From NCBI GenBank assembly GCA_963575745.1, contig CAUYUJ010003643.1, forward strand, positions 20,001 through 77,231: a stretch of DNA of 57,231 bases. The letters run 5' to 3'. The first letter of the stretch is position 1. The number at the start of each line of letters is the position of its first letter. The notes under the pieces were generated by a model that was not told the DNA's origin, did not search any database, and saw only the letters and a list, made by a program, of their open reading frames with translations. Positions 8,492 through 17,256 of this stretch are shown here, piece after piece. The position numbers and the translations under genes were made by a program. This stretch comes from Prorocentrum cordatum (Eukaryota; Sar; Dinophyceae; Prorocentrales; Prorocentraceae).

Positions 8492-10370
8492 AGCAGCATC
8501 CTTCTGGCGTCCCTCCAGGCACGGGCACCATTAGGAGGAGCAATGGGGAGAGCCAGCCGACGACGTTTGCAATCTTCCCGATTCGCATAAGCAGCATCCC
8601 AGTTAGTCGCATGATACTCCGCAACATCTTTTGCCAGCAACCATGAACGATGCAATACACGTTGAACCGAACTCTGAAACCCATGATCGTGAAATAGCTT
8701 TCGAACAACATGAAACGAGCAGGGCGCCATATGTCCCAGGATACACTGGCGGGTTCCGATGTATGACACATCCTCAACAAACATGTGCCCTCAAAGACGT
8801 GGATTTTGTGAATCGAGTCCTTTTCCCACGTCAGCCCATCCGAACCGAAGAGCAGGGTAGATTGCACGATGGACTGATAACGTTTGAACTTCAGATGCCA
8901 ATGCACCGCACGGGATCGAAAGTATTGGATATGCCCAAAGAATGCCTTGCGAGCAGCGTTGAGACGGCGGTCAACATCAACATGCGGCTCGCGAAAAGAA
9001 TCCGCGATGTCATTCCCCAGTACATTGAGGACGGAAACCTGCTGCAGCTCGACACTGACGTACTCATCAGCCCCATCGAGGCCGATATCCCCAGGCATAT
9101 TAGAGCGATGGACACTGGTAAAGAATTTCCCAGGGGAGCAACCTATAGCAGCAAACTGAAGGCTATCCAACTTCCAATCAAACTTCCATTGATGCAAGGC
9201 AAGAGTAAAGTCATTCAACTGTTGTTGAAAAGCCTTGGGATTCAGGCCTGAGCCAATGATGTACACATTGTCAGCAAAGATGAGATGGTTTACCACGGCG
9301 GTCTCAGTTGTCTGGCTGGGGTTGATACACTCGTAGCCTAGGCCTCCCTTGTCCCACTCCTGAACAATATCAGCCCACATGGCTGCCACTACAGCGTTCC
9401 AACATGCTGGGCTCTCGTTACCTCCCGTCCTAACGTGTTTGTCTAGTTTGACCTCAGGGACCCCGAGACCCTCGAAGAGCACCGTGGAGACCTCGTCCGC
9501 CAGGGGTTCCAGTTGAGCCAGCTGGGGATACAGAGGAATACCGAGTCTTTCAAACGCATGTGTGATCTTCTGAACCGTCATATTCTGGAAAGCTTGTTTA
9601 ACGTCCAAACTGGCGATCAGCAGAGACCTATCCTTTCCCCAGACTGCCGCATGCTGGGCCGCACATTTGAGGGCCCCCGAGATCTCCCCACAGCAGCGCT
9701 CGGCCGCGAACCCGAAGAGCGAGATATGGGGCAGCACCTTGGTAAAGTAGGGCTCGAGGACGACAGGGACCGACGACGAGTACCACTTCTTGATAGCACT
9801 CTCCACGGCAATACTCCTAGTAGCCTCCGAGAGATGCGTGAGCACTTTCAACTTTTTCGGCATCAGGGTAATGAAGGTCTGACGCCAAGATCCAGGCACG
9901 GCACGAAGAACACGAAATATCTCATCAAAACGATCAGCAAAAATACGAGCGGTCCGATACGGGAGTTCTGTGAGCACCTCCGCGGAGATCCCATCTGGCC
10001 CTGACGCCTTTGCCGTATGAAGACGAGAACGAGCTCGAAACACCGCTGAGACAGGCAGACGGGGAACATCCTGGGACCCAGCAGCCACGCGTGCACGCAG
10101 CGAGGCCAAAGAGACATGGGTACGCTCGCGCTCGTCCACATCTGTGTAGCTCTGCGTGTGATCCAAGGGGGAGGCGTGCAAATCAACCCGATCCACGGAC
10201 CCGTGGACGCTCTCGATCGCGTGCTTCTGTGTCCTCCTCCGCCCTTCCGAGAACCTCCAAGCCATCCATCTCCTGTCGAACTTCCTCTTCTCCTGATCTC
10301 TCCTCCTCCTGATCTTCTTGAACTCCTCCGACGTCTTGTCCCCCCCCCACCTCTTAACTTCCCCCTGCAA
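8460..10370 (-). CDS. LINE A reverse transcriptase domain, ADN-type
   Basis: 636-codon open frame. RT motifs: ASGPDGISAEVL (122-133), SWRQTFITLMPK (161-172), LDVKQAFQNM as motif A (255-264, D256), RTGGNESPACWN in the motif B position (314-325), HLIFADNVYIIG as motif C (362-373) and WKLDSLQ as motif D (399-405). Motif C has ADN where most RTs have ADD, and motif B lacks the usual QG. The residues after about 525 are out of frame relative to LINE B, so the last ~70 codons are not real. Upstream an in-frame TGA at 10371-10373 separates it from the endonuclease. Role: target-primed reverse transcription. Confidence 0.85.
   Translation of the reverse strand: MQGEVKRWGGDKTSEEFKKIRRRRDQEKRKFDRRWMAWRFSEGRRRTQKHAIESVHGSVDRVDLHASPLDHTQSYTDVDERERTHVSLASLRARVAAGSQDVPRLPVSAVFRARSRLHTAKASGPDGISAEVLTELPYRTARIFADRFDEIFRVLRAVPGSWRQTFITLMPKKLKVLTHLSEATRSIAVESAIKKWYSSSVPVVLEPYFTKVLPHISLFGFAAERCCGEISGALKCAAQHAAVWGKDRSLLIASLDVKQAFQNMTVQKITHAFERLGIPLYPQLAQLEPLADEVSTVLFEGLGVPEVKLDKHVRTGGNESPACWNAVVAAMWADIVQEWDKGGLGYECINPSQTTETAVVNHLIFADNVYIIGSGLNPKAFQQQLNDFTLALHQWKFDWKLDSLQFAAIGCSPGKFFTSVHRSNMPGDIGLDGADEYVSVELQQVSVLNVLGNDIADSFREPHVDVDRRLNAARKAFFGHIQYFRSRAVHWHLKFKRYQSIVQSTLLFGSDGLTWEKDSIHKIHVFEGTCLLRMCHTSEPASVSWDIWRPARFMLFESYFTIMGFRVRFNVYCIVHGCWQKMLRSIMRLTGMLLMRIGKIANVVGWLSPLLLLMVPVPGGTPEGCCCVRVHHGNDQ
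8470..8784 (-). pseudogene. LINE A ORF2 segment linking RT and RNase H
   Basis: In a frame different from both neighbours, this stretch reads VRKLFHDHGFQSSVQRVLHR then SWLLAKDVAEY. It aligns with REQIRSHGFASLVQRFLRMV then WNSAKDAT in LINE B, where it is continuous with the RT. A frameshift near 8790 and another near 8480 therefore break LINE A ORF2. Its function is unknown; by position it is the post-RT connection of the polyprotein. Confidence 0.6.
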
Positions 10371-11405
10371 TCAAATAAGTTCAGGGTGCCGACGGGGAGG
10401 GAGCGTAGACGAGCAGGCAGCAGTCGAAGTAGCAGACGCCTCACAATGACAACGTTTCTCAATCTCTCCGAGGCTGAGGTTCTCGTCGATTGACGAGTCG
10501 AGACGTGTCTGAAACGAGCAGCCGTCGTGCCAGGTCAGCGGCATCCATCTGGATAGGCACCGCACAGCCCGTGCAACGTATCTGGGCGCGACGACTGGTC
10601 TATCAAGCTGCAACTCCGTTTGCACCAACGCGTGGTCACTAAACCTGCGAGTACTGCCCAACTCGCGAGGCCAGGACACCGAGGCGGGCGCAAACACGGT
10701 ACCACGAGATACTAGCACATAGTCCAAAACCTTCCCCGCCTCTCGTGCCCCTGTCCGATATCCGTACCATGTGATCTCTCTCTCTCCCTGAACGTGTTGC
10801 TGGCAATCAAGCTCTCCTCCATCATCCGGTCCTCCACCTTGATACATAATAACAAATACCTCCTCCTCCTTTCCCTCTCCATCCCACCATCCCCATGACA
10901 AACATCAGCGCCTAGCAGACCTGGGCCCGTCAAGGCGGTGCCTTCGATGTCCGTGGGATGTGGTCTGACTTCCACATTCGCATCTGCAGCAACAACCAAC
11001 TTGAGAGAACCATGCAAACCTTCCCAGTACCGCCTGAGAAGAGAAATAGAACGAAGACAAACATCCGTGATGTTGAGAGCCCCCCCCCCACAGAGCTGTC
11101 GGGAAGGTAGAGTGAGACGAAGATAACCCGATTGAAAAGGACAGCCACCCATCTGTCACCACTAGACTGCTCACGTATTGCCGTTCCCCCACGGTACAAT
11201 ATGCCTGCCTTGCGACAGGAAGATAGCTGTGCACTAACCCCCAACTTAGCAAACCAGTCTGAATTAAAGTCGACATTCTCACATTCCTGCAAGCCCAGCA
11301 GATCCCAATGGACATCGTGAGATAGAAGACGCAGAACGTTATACTGATGATTGGCGGCCTTACCCGCCTTCTGGATGTTCTGCGAGGCGCAGGTGACGGA
11401 GATAG
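10371..11405 (-). pseudogene. LINE A APE-type endonuclease domain, frameshifted
   Basis: Read over three frames, in order: SVTCASQNIQ (about 11375), HWDLLGLQECENV with the catalytic-type QE (about 11280), VSLYLPD, AADANVEV, LDYVLVSRG and RRFSDHALVQTEL. This is the motif series of exonuclease-endonuclease-phosphatase nucleases of LINEs, including the late SDH. One break lies in a run of about ten C (11080-11089), others near 10900. The domain would nick the target to prime reverse transcription. The junction observed at CCTGG/T in the hairpin loop is its presumed cut site. Confidence 0.75.
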
Positions 11406-11427
11406 CACCCGAGCCCCGCGACGTTTG

Positions 11428-12486
11428 TCAACGACGGTTGACGGTAGCAAGCCTCTGCTCCATCGTTTCTGACGTGATGGCCAAACGGTGCAACAACGCA
11501 AAGGCATCCCAATTCTCTTTGATGATACGCCACTGGCCCGAACCACCGTACTGACCACCGGCTGCGAACTCACCCAACTGCTTTCGATTTCCGTCTTCCG
11601 CTGGGTCGGTCCACATCTCAGAAGGTGTAGCCCCGCTGCCAGCCGTTCCTTTGAGTTTGATGTTGCGAAGGCACGAATCTCTGGCCCAGATGCCGTGAAA
11701 CCGACCGATGGCCTGCAGGTGTGGTGTCTTCCACGGTGCGCTCTCAACCCTGAACTTTACTCGTGAGGGGAAATTGGCACCATATCCCGCCATCTGATCC
11801 AGCAGCAGATTCTTCTGAGCAGCATCGTTCCAAGCATTTTCCCAGATCTTCTTGGCGCTCCAAAGGTCATCGTTTTCAGTGCCCGTATTGAATTTGATCC
11901 GAACACTCGCGTATGAAGCACGATTTCCCTGCAGACGACATGAGCCCATGGGGTCGACCTTGGCACGAAGAAGAGGATCTTTCGTCTCCAGCACGGCTAA
12001 CAAATTTGTGACCAACTGATATGCATTCCTGTCAAAGATAGAAGTACGATTACGCGTTTCTGCCGAAGTCCAGTCCTCCACCCATCCGTAAGCTTCTACG
12101 AAAGATGGCGCAAAGTCCGATGGGGCACCCGAGCGAGTCGAAGCACCCCTGAGGGAAGGAGGACCGTTTTTCATCTGCTGCTCGAGAGCCGTGATGCGGG
12201 CAGAATCAGCATGCTGTTGCTTTTGGAGATCAACAACTGCCTTCTCCGTTTTATCCGCCTTCTCATGAAGGGTCTGAAGTAGTTGACGGCTCTCCTCACT
12301 CTCACGTTTCGATCGATCATCTTTGTCGAACGTCCATTCCAGGAAAGCCTTGAAACCAGAATCACTAGATTGACTGAGGATCACCTGACGTTGCTGCAAC
12401 TCTTTGGCTCTCTCCTCTGCCATTTCCAAGTGACGCCTCCGTGTCCGATCATTGGCTTCGGCATCAGACATCCGAGAGTCGGCCAT
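11428..12486 (-). CDS. LINE A ORF1 protein
   Basis: 352 codons from MADSRMSDAEAN (ATG at 12484-12486), chosen because the longer frame upstream is a repetitive leader (HSVLHSVLHSV). The N-terminal third is charged and heptad-like (HLEMAEERAKELQQRQ, then ESRQLLQTLHEKADKTEKAV), suggesting a coiled coil. The C-terminal part is a globular region with ASVRIKFNTG and FPSRVKFRVE, possibly an RNA-binding fold, not assigned. It stops at 11428, just before the endonuclease frame. It probably acts as the nucleic-acid-binding ORF1 protein. The frame appears intact. Confidence 0.6.
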   Translation of the reverse strand: MADSRMSDAEANDRTRRRHLEMAEERAKELQQRQVILSQSSDSGFKAFLEWTFDKDDRSKRESEESRQLLQTLHEKADKTEKAVVDLQKQQHADSARITALEQQMKNGPPSLRGASTRSGAPSDFAPSFVEAYGWVEDWTSAETRNRTSIFDRNAYQLVTNLLAVLETKDPLLRAKVDPMGSCRLQGNRASYASVRIKFNTGTENDDLWSAKKIWENAWNDAAQKNLLLDQMAGYGANFPSRVKFRVESAPWKTPHLQAIGRFHGIWARDSCLRNIKLKGTAGSGATPSEMWTDPAEDGNRKQLGEFAAGGQYGGSGQWRIIKENWDAFALLHRLAITSETMEQRLATVNRR

Positions 12487-12497
12487 TGTGCAAATAG

Positions 12498-12562
12498 CGA
12501 GCACAGAATGCAACACTGAATGAAGTACTGAATGCAACACTGAATGAAGCACTGAATGTAGA
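12498..12562. repeat. Short tandem repeat in LINE A 5' leader
   Basis: About 24-bp repeats built from CACTGAATGAAG and TACTGAATGCAA, immediately upstream (minus strand) of the ORF1 ATG. Repeated 5' leaders are known in some LINEs. Whether this is a promoter repeat is not shown by the sequence. Confidence 0.6.
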
Positions 12563-12804
12563 CGCAATGAGCCAGCACAGAACAGACAGTGTGTGCACGA
12601 TGGAGAGCACTCGATAATGCAGAAAACCACAGCAGAAAGGAATAGTATGCCGACACATGTGCAAAGATGTACGGTACTCAGGCAAAAAGACTCTGAAGCA
12701 CCGTGTACAGTAAGTGGAACAGAAGAACACCTTACTGCACAATGCAGCTCGAGACGAGGGGGACCCCAGCGGTGAGACCAAGCCAAGCAGGAGGTAAGCT
12801 CTGC

Positions 12805-12813
12805 TCAACCTGG
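12805..12813. repeat. LINE A target-site duplication, copy 2
   Basis: TCAACCTGG, identical to 7421-7429, followed directly by the right hairpin arm TCACCGCC and the F1 subterminal repeat (GGAACCTCGTGGAGCTC). The F1 copy then continues to about 13510. Confidence 0.8.
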
Positions 12814-13086
12814 TCACCGCCAGGAACCTCGTGGAGCTCCTTGAGCCACCGCCGGGAACCTCGTAGAGCTCCTTGCGCGCGTAAGAGTGCTCAGAATCAA
12901 AGCAGAGAACTTCGCTGAAGATTTTCGTGAAATCTTCAATTTTGCATTTTTCATGTCGACATGAAGTTGGTTCCTCCAAGTGTCTTGATAGTAAAAGTGC
13001 GCTTACAGAGCTCATATTAAGACGCAGAGGCCCTAATAGTCTTTCACACGTGCAAAAAATCTGGTCTCTCAAAATGAATTGTCAAA

Positions 13087-13444
13087 CTGGCGCCGGGAAC
13101 CTCGTAGAGCGCCTTGCACGCGTAGGAGTGCTCAGAATCGAAGCAGACAGTTTCTCGGAGCATTTCTAAAAAAAACGTCAAACTTGCATTTTTCGGCGTC
13201 AACCTGATGTCGGTTCCTCCAAATGTTTCGATAGGAAAACTCTCTAGAGAGCTCAAAAAATGAAACACAAATGCTGGACGTGACGAAATCTTGTATCTCA
13301 AAAATATATGGTCGAATATCTTTCAAATCCTAGCAAAATCGACCCAAAGTTACCCTATTGTCCGTTCTGGCCGGGTCGGTCAACTAGCCCCACCCTGCGC
13401 CGGACTTCCTCTAGCTCTTCGATAACGAAGAGCTCTACGAGGTA
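13087..13444 (-). mobile_element. F1 element with collapsed hairpin, nested in F1
   Basis: It starts CTGGCGCCGGGAACCTCG, so most of the hairpin is deleted, and ends GAGCTCTACGAGGTA. It interrupts another F1 copy at GAATTGTCAAA, which resumes as TATTTCAAATCTTGG. The interior has the GATGTCGGTTCCTCC and TTTCGATAG words. The same insertion point (GTCAAA or TCTTTCAA) is used at 5996, 21330, 25358 and 32755. Confidence 0.55.
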
Positions 13445-13512
13445 CATATTTCAAATCTTGGCAAAACGGACCCAAAGTTACCACATTCTCCTTTCTGGCC
13501 GGGTCGACCAAC

Positions 13513-13911
13513 CTGGCGCCGGCGCTGAACCGTCAACCTGGCTACCGCCGGGAACCTCGTAGAGCTCTTTGAATGCGTAAAAGTGTTCAGAATACAAGCA
13601 GAGAACTTCTCAGAAGATTATCTTAAAATCTTAAATGTTGCATTTTAATGTCAATACGACATCGGTTCCCGGAAGTGAACCGATAGGATAACTGCGTCTA
13701 GAGAGCCGACCTGCTCTCTGGATAAAGTTTAAACACTAATGCTGGACGTAAAAATCTTATATTTCAAAATAAATGGTTAAATATCTTTGACATCTGAGCA
13801 AAACTGAGCCCAAATTATCACATATTCTTTTCTGGTCGGGTCGACCAAACTAGCTCCACCCCGCGCCGGAATTCCTCTGGACCCCGCGCCGGAATTCCTC
13901 TAGCTCATCGA
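13513..13911 (-). mobile_element. F1 element, right end interrupted
   Basis: Complete hairpin end at 13513 (one arm mutated, GGCGCTGA), then GGAACCTCGTAGAGCTC and a full interior. The right terminal region reaches CTCTAGCTCATCGA at 13911, where the next hairpin begins. A short internal duplication of ACCCCGCGCCGGAATTCCTCT is present at 13858-13900. Confidence 0.55.
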
Positions 13912-13940
13912 CTGGCGCCGGCGGTGAACCGTCAACCTGG

Positions 13941-14094
13941 TCTGCGGAGTCTGCGTTGGCCGATTCGAGCTCCCTTGAGAGCAGGCCAGGACACAGAGAA
14001 CCTAACAGCGAAGCTGTACACAGGCAGCGAAGCTGGAAGATTAAAGCGGCAGGATTATGCAGCGAAGCTGTAAGAGAAGTGTGCTATCTACAGC
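13941..14094 (-). pseudogene. Second copy of LINE E 3' end
   Basis: This follows the half hairpin 13912-13940 (ending GTCAACCTGG). About 155 bp match the 3' end of the fragment at 6025 (TGCGGAG, GGCCGATTCGAGCTC, CACAGAGAACCTAA, GCAGCGAAGCTGTA). It is 5'-truncated, and the right hairpin arm of the target is missing. An independent insertion into the same loop position. Confidence 0.65.
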
Positions 14095-14195
14095 TCGGGA
14101 GCTCCTGGCACGCGTAAGAGTGCCCAGAATCGAAGCAGAGAACTTCGCATAGGATTTTCTTAAAATCTTTAATTTTACATTGTTTCATGTCAATA

Positions 14196-14836
14196 TGGAG
14201 TCGGGTCCCTGGCTTCGCTCGGGGGAATTTGTCGACGGAATGAGCTAAGAATTTGGGAGGTAACTTCTGTAATGCAAAGCTTCGCTCTGCGAAATTAACA
14301 GCTCAAACGAAATGTTAGAACTGCAAAATCGGCTGAGCCAGGCCGCGGAAGGTATGATTGCGTTCTTTTTCGAAATTTCACAAACTAGCTCCACACTGTC
14401 GCCGAATTCCTCTAGCTCTGTTACCATCAGAGCTCTACGAGGTATGTACTATTATAAACTCAGTGCGCTTGCAAGGGTCTCAGAATCGAAGCAGACAGCT
14501 TCTCCGAGCATTTCTAGAAAAAAAGAGAAGAAGAAGAAGTATAAGAAAAAAATCTTCGATGCCAACCTGATGTCGGTTCCGGGAGGTGAAACGATAGTAA
14601 AACTCCCTCAGAAGAGCTGAGCTGCTCTCAGAACAAAGCTTATATGCAAATGCTCCGCGTAAAAATATGGTTTCCCATGATAGTGAATATCTTTCAAATC
14701 GTAGCAAAACCGACCACAGGTTGTCTCATTGTCCGTTCTGGCCAGGTCGGCCAACTAGCTCCACCCCACGCTGGACGTCCTCTAGCTCATCGATGCCAAA
14801 GAGCTCTACAAGGCACGCGTGGAAGGAGCTCTACGG
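14196..14836. repeat. Single F3 unit plus F1 partial copies
   Basis: 14196-14440 carries the F3 signature: CCCTGGCTTCGCTCGGG, GTAACTTCTGTAATGC, AAGCTTCGCTCTGCG, GTTAGAACTGCAAAATCGG and GGCCGCGGAAGGTATGAT. F1 interior sequence with an A/G-rich tract (about 14517-14555) follows, then right-end sequence near 14755-14836. No gene. Confidence 0.6.
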
Positions 14837-15232
14837 CTGGCGCCGGCGGTGAACCGTCAACCTGGTCACCGCGGGGAACCTCATAGAGCTCCTTGCGCGC
14901 GTAAGAGTGTTCAGAATCAAAGCAGAGAACTTCGCAGAAGATTTTCGTGCAATCTTCAATTTTGTATTTTTCATGTCGACATGAAGTTGGCCCCCCAAGT
15001 GTTTCGATATTAAAAGTGCGCCCACGGAGCTCATATTAAGACGCAGAGGCCCTCATAGTCTTGCACAGGTGCGAAAAATCTGGTCTCTCAAAAAGAACTA
15101 TTACATACCTTTCAAATCTAGAAAAACCGAGCCCAAGTTACCACATCTTCTTTTCTGGCCGGGTCGGCCAACTAGCTCCCCCCCGCGCCGGAATTCCTCT
15201 AGCTCGTCGATAACGAAGAGCTCTACGAGGTA
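14837..15232 (-). mobile_element. F1 element, complete
   Basis: The hairpin end CTGGCGCC at 14837 is followed by arms CGGCGGTGA/TCACCGC and GGGAACCTCATAGAGCTCC. The right end is GAGCTCTACGAGGTA, ending at 15232. At 396 bp it is close to the other intact F1 copies (378, 401, 401 bp). It sits in the right terminal region of another element (AGGAGCTCTACG). Non-coding. Confidence 0.6.
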
Positions 15233-15531
15233 GATCTTTCAAATCTTGGCAAAACCGACCCGAAGTTACCACATTCTCTTTTCTGGCCGGGTCGACCAAC
15301 TCGGCGCCGGCGGTGAACCGTCAACCTGGTTCTTTTTGCGGACGTTGCGGTCGACTGTGCAGGCTTTCCAGCCTAGTCGGAGCAAGAGGCGGGCGCATCG
15401 GGAGCAGGCGGAAGCCTCACCGATCCAAACGACCAGAGGCGAAAGCCAGCTCTTATTAGGAGGATGAGAAATCAAGCACACACACACACGACACACACAC
15501 AGGCAAGGCGTGAGTGAGCGCAATCACTTAT

Positions 15532-17256
15532 TCACATCATATCCTGTCCGAAATACGCATGTACAACCCGCGGCAAGATCATAATCGCATGCTCAACGGC
15601 CGAGATCTCGGCATCTGTCACTGTTGAAGTTGGATCAATCGAGAACGCCGCACTATACACCTCCGTCCAGATAATCTCATGGCTGAGTGGATGCCTTGAG
15701 AGCCTCGAAATCCGTCCACCATCTATCCAGCACCCGACTCCCACGCCGTCGCAAGAAACGCCACCATCGAATCCAGCTCTGATGGCACAAACGCGAAACA
15801 CCTGATCTAACTGTGGGGCGTAGGGCCCAATCCTGTCCCGAAACACTGGTGGCCCGACACGGGCCGTATGAGTGAGTACATCTGCACGCATGTTCCATTC
15901 CCTGTATGTGTGGTCGACAATTTCCCTCCCATGAGAAGCAGGCCTAATTCCGAATCTCTGACACATGTTTTCCAGTTGATTTATCATTCTGTCAATCCTA
16001 TCTTGATAAATACGATTAAGCACCCTCCAGACACCCTGAAGCTAAGACACCACCAGAAGACTGTCCCCAGAGATGTACACAGGGATCCCAAATGAGTCGA
16101 GGTCGTACACAACCTCCTTCATATTTTGTAACGCAATACGTTTGGCCAGTTTGTCGTTGAAAGCTGGAGTGCCCTCTTGAGCCCCATAAGTGCGTAGGTC
16201 GTTTTGTGTGATTGTATGTGCCTCCTGCAGGGCCCCACCTGTTGTACCGTACCCTTTTCTCTTCTGGAAATAACTCAGCATCGCCCGTGTACACATGTGC
16301 TCGCAGAACTGAACATACGCCGCATCTGTCGGCACAAAGAACTCCCACCATTTGAGTCCGTAGAATTCACAGAACGAAAATAGCCAGCATCTCCGGCCAA
16401 TAGCTCTACCTGAGCTGACATGCCGCCTTTTGAGCTGCGAAGCCTCCTGGAAGCGAAACATCCCCCGCAGGCGCTCAGAAGCATCCGTCCCGAGCCTGTC
16501 CCACAGTGGGCCGTACGCAACCGTAGTCATGTGGTGATCTCTCCATGTACGCTGCGTCGAAGTTATTTCCCTTTGAGAATCAGCACGCAATATAGAAATG
16601 AAATTTGTAGCATCCTTAGCGGAGTTCCACACCATACGGAGAAATCGCTGCACCAAACTCGCAAATCCGTGGGATCGAATTTGCTCTCTGGCCTCATGGT
16701 ACCGTCGTCGGTTCCAGTCCGCCATCGTCTCCTCCTCTCTCCTTGGCCGTCGAAACATACGGCACAACCACCAGCCCTCGAAGGCATTGAGCACATGTAA
16801 TGAGGAGGTATCAGCAGTACATGTCTCTAGACCATACAATGCCATACTTTGCACCTTATCATGATAACGACAAAACTTATCACGAACAGCAACCGCTCTG
16901 TTACGAAAGAAATCCGACTGTCCGATGAAACAAGCACGAGCCTCTTTGATGCGATATTCTACGTCAGGATGCGCAGGCGCTAGGTAGGTGGAGAAAAACT
17001 CGTGGCCCCATACTTCCATCCTGCACACACGTCGAAGTCTAAAGCCCTGATATCCAGAGCACGCAGGTATACACAAATCCTCACTGGCAAGTGTATGTCC
17101 GTCTCCGTCCACTCTCGCATTCTCCCCACATGTCATGTACAACAGGCTGCTGTTCTTCCATCTCATCCCCAGTCGTGTAATGGTAGGGTTAGATCGTGAA
17201 TCATATGAGCCAGCATGGTTGAGGAGGCAGACACAAGGTAGCAATTGTCCGCCCAC
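15532..17256 (-). pseudogene. LINE B post-RT linker and permuted RNase H, amber-interrupted
   Basis: One reading frame split by a TAG (plus-strand CTA 16042-16044) at the place where LINEs A and C have Trp after GDSLLVV. The upstream part (17256-16042) has VWGHEFFSTYLAPA, RIKEARACFIG, GFASLVQRFLR, YGLKWWEFF and FNDKLAKRIALQN, ending GDSLLVVS. The downstream part (16041-15532) continues LQGVWRV, then HTYREWNMRADVL, RAGFDGGVSCDGVGVG and TVTDAEISAVE. The motif order is again GDS, AD, FDGG, E. Frame conservation on both sides of the stop shows a single recent nonsense change, TGG to TAG. Confidence 0.75.

Larger units (their letters stand above)
7430..12804 (-). mobile_element. LINE A, apparently full-length non-LTR retrotransposon
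   Basis: A 5375-bp element on the minus strand. In order: 5' leader with short repeats, ORF1, ORF2 (APE-type endonuclease, RT, conserved linker, permuted RNase H) and a CCGCAAAACCGCAAAAAA tail. It is bounded by 9-bp target duplications (7421-7429, 12805-12813). Insertion is exactly at the loop/stem junction of an F1 hairpin. ORF2 is broken by frameshifts in the endonuclease and after the RT, and by an in-frame TGA between endonuclease and RT, so this copy is probably inactive unless the breaks are sequence errors. Confidence 0.85.
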
